This document shows, piece by piece, positions 13,821-15,571 of a stretch of DNA of 15,571 nucleotides. The notes under the pieces are model-generated. The model ran no database searches, was not told where the DNA came from, and saw only the letters and a list, made by a program, of their open reading frames with translations. Origin of the DNA: CAZEDL01 sp964585245 (lineage in GTDB: Bacteria > Patescibacteriota > Patescibacteriia > Magasanikbacterales > GWA2-37-8); contig CAZPCV010000032.1 of the NCBI GenBank assembly GCA_964585245.1, positions 1 to 15,571 on the forward strand, given 5' to 3'. Position numbers and translations under genes: made by a program. How positions within the stretch are numbered: the stretch's first letter is position 1; each line of letters begins with the position of its first letter.

Positions 13821-14579
13821 ATGAAACAGAAATACTTTTTTGCCAATTGGAAGATGTATCTGACTCATAGCGAGAGCCTGTTGTTAGCCGAAGAATTAAA
13901 AAAAATGTCTATCGATGTTAATGGTGGTTTAGCGTTGGCCGTTTTTCCAAGCGCGTTGTCAATGGCGGGGGTTAGTACAGTTTTAGACAAGACTCCGATT
14001 GCGATTGGTGCACAGAATGTTTTTTGGATAGAAAAGGGGGGATATACGGGTGAAGTGTCGGCAAGTATGTATAAGGAAGTAGGAGCAACGTATGCGCTGG
14101 TAGGTCATTCCGAACGTCGCCATCTCGCAGGCGAAACTAATCATATGGTGCGTCAAAAGATTGAAGCGGTTGTTGATGCTGGTCTTGTGCCGGTGCTTTG
14201 TGTAGGTGAAACGCAAGCAGAGCGTGAACAAGGACAGACAATAGAGGTGATCGAGGCGCAGCTGCGGGCGGCGTGTGAGGGCTTAGCGTACCCTGCTGAT
14301 CAAATATTATTTGTCGCTTATGAACCGGTTTGGTCTATCGGCACTGGTCTGACCTGTGAGCCTGACGAGGTGGCGACGGTGCATGAGCGCATTGCTGCTT
14401 TTGTTGCCGCCCTCTTGCCTTCTGTACAGGTGGCTATATTATATGGCGGCAGTGTGCGCCCAGAAAATGCACACGCTTTATTAGCGCAGCCGCAGGTAGA
14501 TGGAATTTTGGTTGGGGCGTCGGCGGTCAAAGCGGACACGTGGCGAGCTTTGGTAGAATCGTGTACCATTATTCGCTGA
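13821..14579 (+). CDS. tpiA: Triosephosphate isomerase
   Basis: TPI interconverts dihydroxyacetone phosphate and glyceraldehyde 3-phosphate in glycolysis, which is central to fermentative CPR metabolism. From ATG 13821 it has 252 residues, the usual length. All catalytic parts are present: ANWKMY with Asn9 and Lys11, VGHSERR with His96, AYEPVWSIGTG with Glu168 and the flexible loop 6, and the phosphate-binding YGGSV (208-212) and GILVGASAV (228-236). The frame extends six bases upstream to a TTG at 13815, but ATG matches the family start MKQKYFFANWKMY. It ends at TGA. Confidence 0.96.
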   Translation: MKQKYFFANWKMYLTHSESLLLAEELKKMSIDVNGGLALAVFPSALSMAGVSTVLDKTPIAIGAQNVFWIEKGGYTGEVSASMYKEVGATYALVGHSERRHLAGETNHMVRQKIEAVVDAGLVPVLCVGETQAEREQGQTIEVIEAQLRAACEGLAYPADQILFVAYEPVWSIGTGLTCEPDEVATVHERIAAFVAALLPSVQVAILYGGSVRPENAHALLAQPQVDGILVGASAVKADTWRALVESCTIIR

Positions 14580-14604
14580 CCTTCATTTTTAATTGTTGAC
14601 TGGT

Positions 14605-15510
14605 ATGTGGCTGACGATTTTTTTGATACTACTTATCGTGCTTAGTTTTATAACTCTGGTGATTCTTGTTGGGCGCAAATTTCCTCAATTGGCAAATTTG
14701 GACGTAGATCAATTACCACAAGAAAAACAGGCGCGCACCAAACGCCAACTCATAACGCGCCGGATGGAACAGGAGACACAGAAGTGGCAGCGTAATTGGG
14801 GTGAGCGTTTGCGCCCGTTTGCGCGCTGGTGGGGGAAGGCGCAACTGCGATTTCGGGTGTACGTGGGGCGGGTAGAACGTTTGTGGTACCATGAGACGGC
14901 GAAAAAACAAAAAGCTGGCAGCAGTCTGTCGTTGTCAGATGATAGTCAGGAACAGGCCTTCGCAAAATTGATTCAGGACGGTGAGCATGAAGCGGCACAA
15001 GGTAATTTTGAGCAAGCCGAGCAGATTTTTATTTCGGCGATCAAATCCAATCCTCATTCTGCCGCTGCTTATAGAGGCTTGGCAGACACCTATTTTGGCA
15101 AAGGTTCGTTGGCCGAGGCGAAAGAGACCTATCAGTTTTTGCTGCAGATGAATCAGGGGGATGATAATGTGCTGGCGAAACTAGGTGAGATTGCCGAAGA
15201 AGAAGGCGACACAGAAAAAGCGATTGAATACTATCAAGGGGCAATTGTTCTGAATGATTCCCTGTCACCGCGATTTTATCATCTGGCGGAATTACTGTTA
15301 AAAGTAAAACAGCCCATTACCGCCCGTGAGGCGATTGTCTCGGCGCTGGAGCTGGAACCCAAGAATCCCAAGTATCTTGACTTGTTAATTGAAACTGCTA
15401 TACTATGCAACGATCGGCTCCTCGCTGAGTCTGGTTATTCTGAACTGCGCCTCGTAAATCCCGAAAATCAGAAGCTGGAGTATTTTAAAAGCAAGATTGG
15501 CCAGATGTAA
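14605..15510 (+). CDS. Membrane-anchored TPR protein
   Basis: The 301-residue product has one N-terminal membrane helix (about 2-23, WLTIFLILLIVLSFITLVILVG). A strongly basic, Trp-rich segment (about 43-105) comes next, then four to five tetratricopeptide repeats: about 117-150 (GEHEAAQGNFEQAEQIFISAIK), 152-185, 186-219 (LGEIAEEEGDTEKAIEYYQGAI), 221-254 and a weaker one to 288. TPR superhelices bind protein partners. The basic stretch after the helix suggests, by the positive-inside rule, that the repeats face the cytoplasm. It may scaffold an envelope complex. ATG 14605 places the helix at the N-terminus; a TTG at 14593 would add four residues. The gene carries a probable promoter for the tRNA that follows. 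Confidence 0.85.
   Translation: MWLTIFLILLIVLSFITLVILVGRKFPQLANLDVDQLPQEKQARTKRQLITRRMEQETQKWQRNWGERLRPFARWWGKAQLRFRVYVGRVERLWYHETAKKQKAGSSLSLSDDSQEQAFAKLIQDGEHEAAQGNFEQAEQIFISAIKSNPHSAAAYRGLADTYFGKGSLAEAKETYQFLLQMNQGDDNVLAKLGEIAEEEGDTEKAIEYYQGAIVLNDSLSPRFYHLAELLLKVKQPITAREAIVSALELEPKNPKYLDLLIETAILCNDRLLAESGYSELRLVNPENQKLEYFKSKIGQM
15377..15404 (+). promoter_or_regulatory. Promoter inside the TPR gene, probably for tRNA-Tyr
   Basis: TTGACT (15377-15382) and TATACT (15399-15404) are 16 bases apart, with TGC directly before the -10 (extended -10). The predicted start near 15411 is about 120 bases before tRNA-Tyr. The same TGCTATACT string forms the -10 region of the holB promoter. Confidence 0.6.
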
Positions 15511-15532
15511 GGTTGTTCGTTGTTATTTTGTA

Positions 15533-15571
15533 GGGCAGTTACCGAAGCGGTCAAACGGGGCTGACTGTAAA
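15533..15571 (+). tRNA. tRNA-Tyr (anticodon GTA), 3'-truncated by the window end
   Basis: The 5' half of a tRNA fits exactly: acceptor strand GGGCAGT (15533-15539), T8 and A9, D stem CCG/CGG (15542-15544 with 15556-15558) around AAGCGGTCAAA, one base, the anticodon stem 5' strand GCTGA (15560-15564), and the loop CTGTAAA (15565-15571) with anticodon GTA at 15567-15569. The D-arm spacing matches bacterial tRNA-Tyr. The other half, including the long variable arm expected of this tRNA, lies beyond the window. Confidence 0.9.

Noticed and set aside
14593..14604. TTG start for the TPR protein at 14593
   Set aside because: ATG 14605 starts directly at the membrane helix, and nothing supports the rarer codon.
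1..15571. CRISPR array, insertion sequence, integrated phage, or recoded TGA
   Set aside because: No regularly spaced repeats, transposase or integrase, or terminal inverted repeats were seen, and TGA acts as a stop at 3867 and 14577.

Overview
This window reads like the chromosome of a Candidate Phyla Radiation bacterium (Patescibacteria), seen as a metagenome-style scaffold. It opens inside a gene, closes inside a tRNA and carries a ten-base N gap. The evidence for the group is the gene content: a MreB next to DUF4012 and a multi-spanning family 2 glycosyltransferase, a half-length TsaB-like protein, a winged-helix/nucleotidyltransferase regulator, a DNA polymerase III delta' subunit without its usual zinc-binding cysteines, and short intergenic spacers. 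TGA ends the TsaB-like gene and tpiA, so the standard bacterial code applies and the lineages that read TGA as glycine are unlikely. I cannot fix the phylum or class more narrowly from sequence alone.

Layout. (1) 1-377: the 3' end of rplL and a hairpin terminator with T-runs on both strands. (2) 414-2714, minus strand: a large membrane protein with a degenerate PP2C-like domain, hydrophobic segments and a C-terminal propeller-like region, convergent with rplL. (3) 2715-2840: a compact divergent promoter region in which a 12-base palindrome supplies the -10 box for both strands. (4) 2841-7864: a plus-strand cluster with small gaps or an overlap (winged-helix regulator, TsaB-like protein, glycosyltransferase, DUF4012 protein, MreB), closed by a strong terminator. 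Its last three genes point to cell envelope and cell shape. (5) 8140-15510: a second plus-strand run starting at a consensus promoter that leaves almost no leader: holB, a seven-Asp-box lipoprotein, frr, glyQS, a small orphan gene, an M16 peptidase, tpiA and a membrane-anchored TPR protein. It mixes replication, translation, glycolysis and envelope functions, as is common in streamlined genomes. (6) 15533-15571: the first half of tRNA-Tyr(GTA), probably served by a promoter inside the TPR gene.

No CRISPR array, insertion sequence, phage module or recognisable defence or biosynthetic system is visible. The parts most worth a second look are the minus-strand PP2C-like/propeller protein sharing a divergent promoter with the regulator, the orphan gene at 12141-12509 whose arginine codons differ sharply from its neighbours, and the near absence of Shine-Dalgarno sequences.
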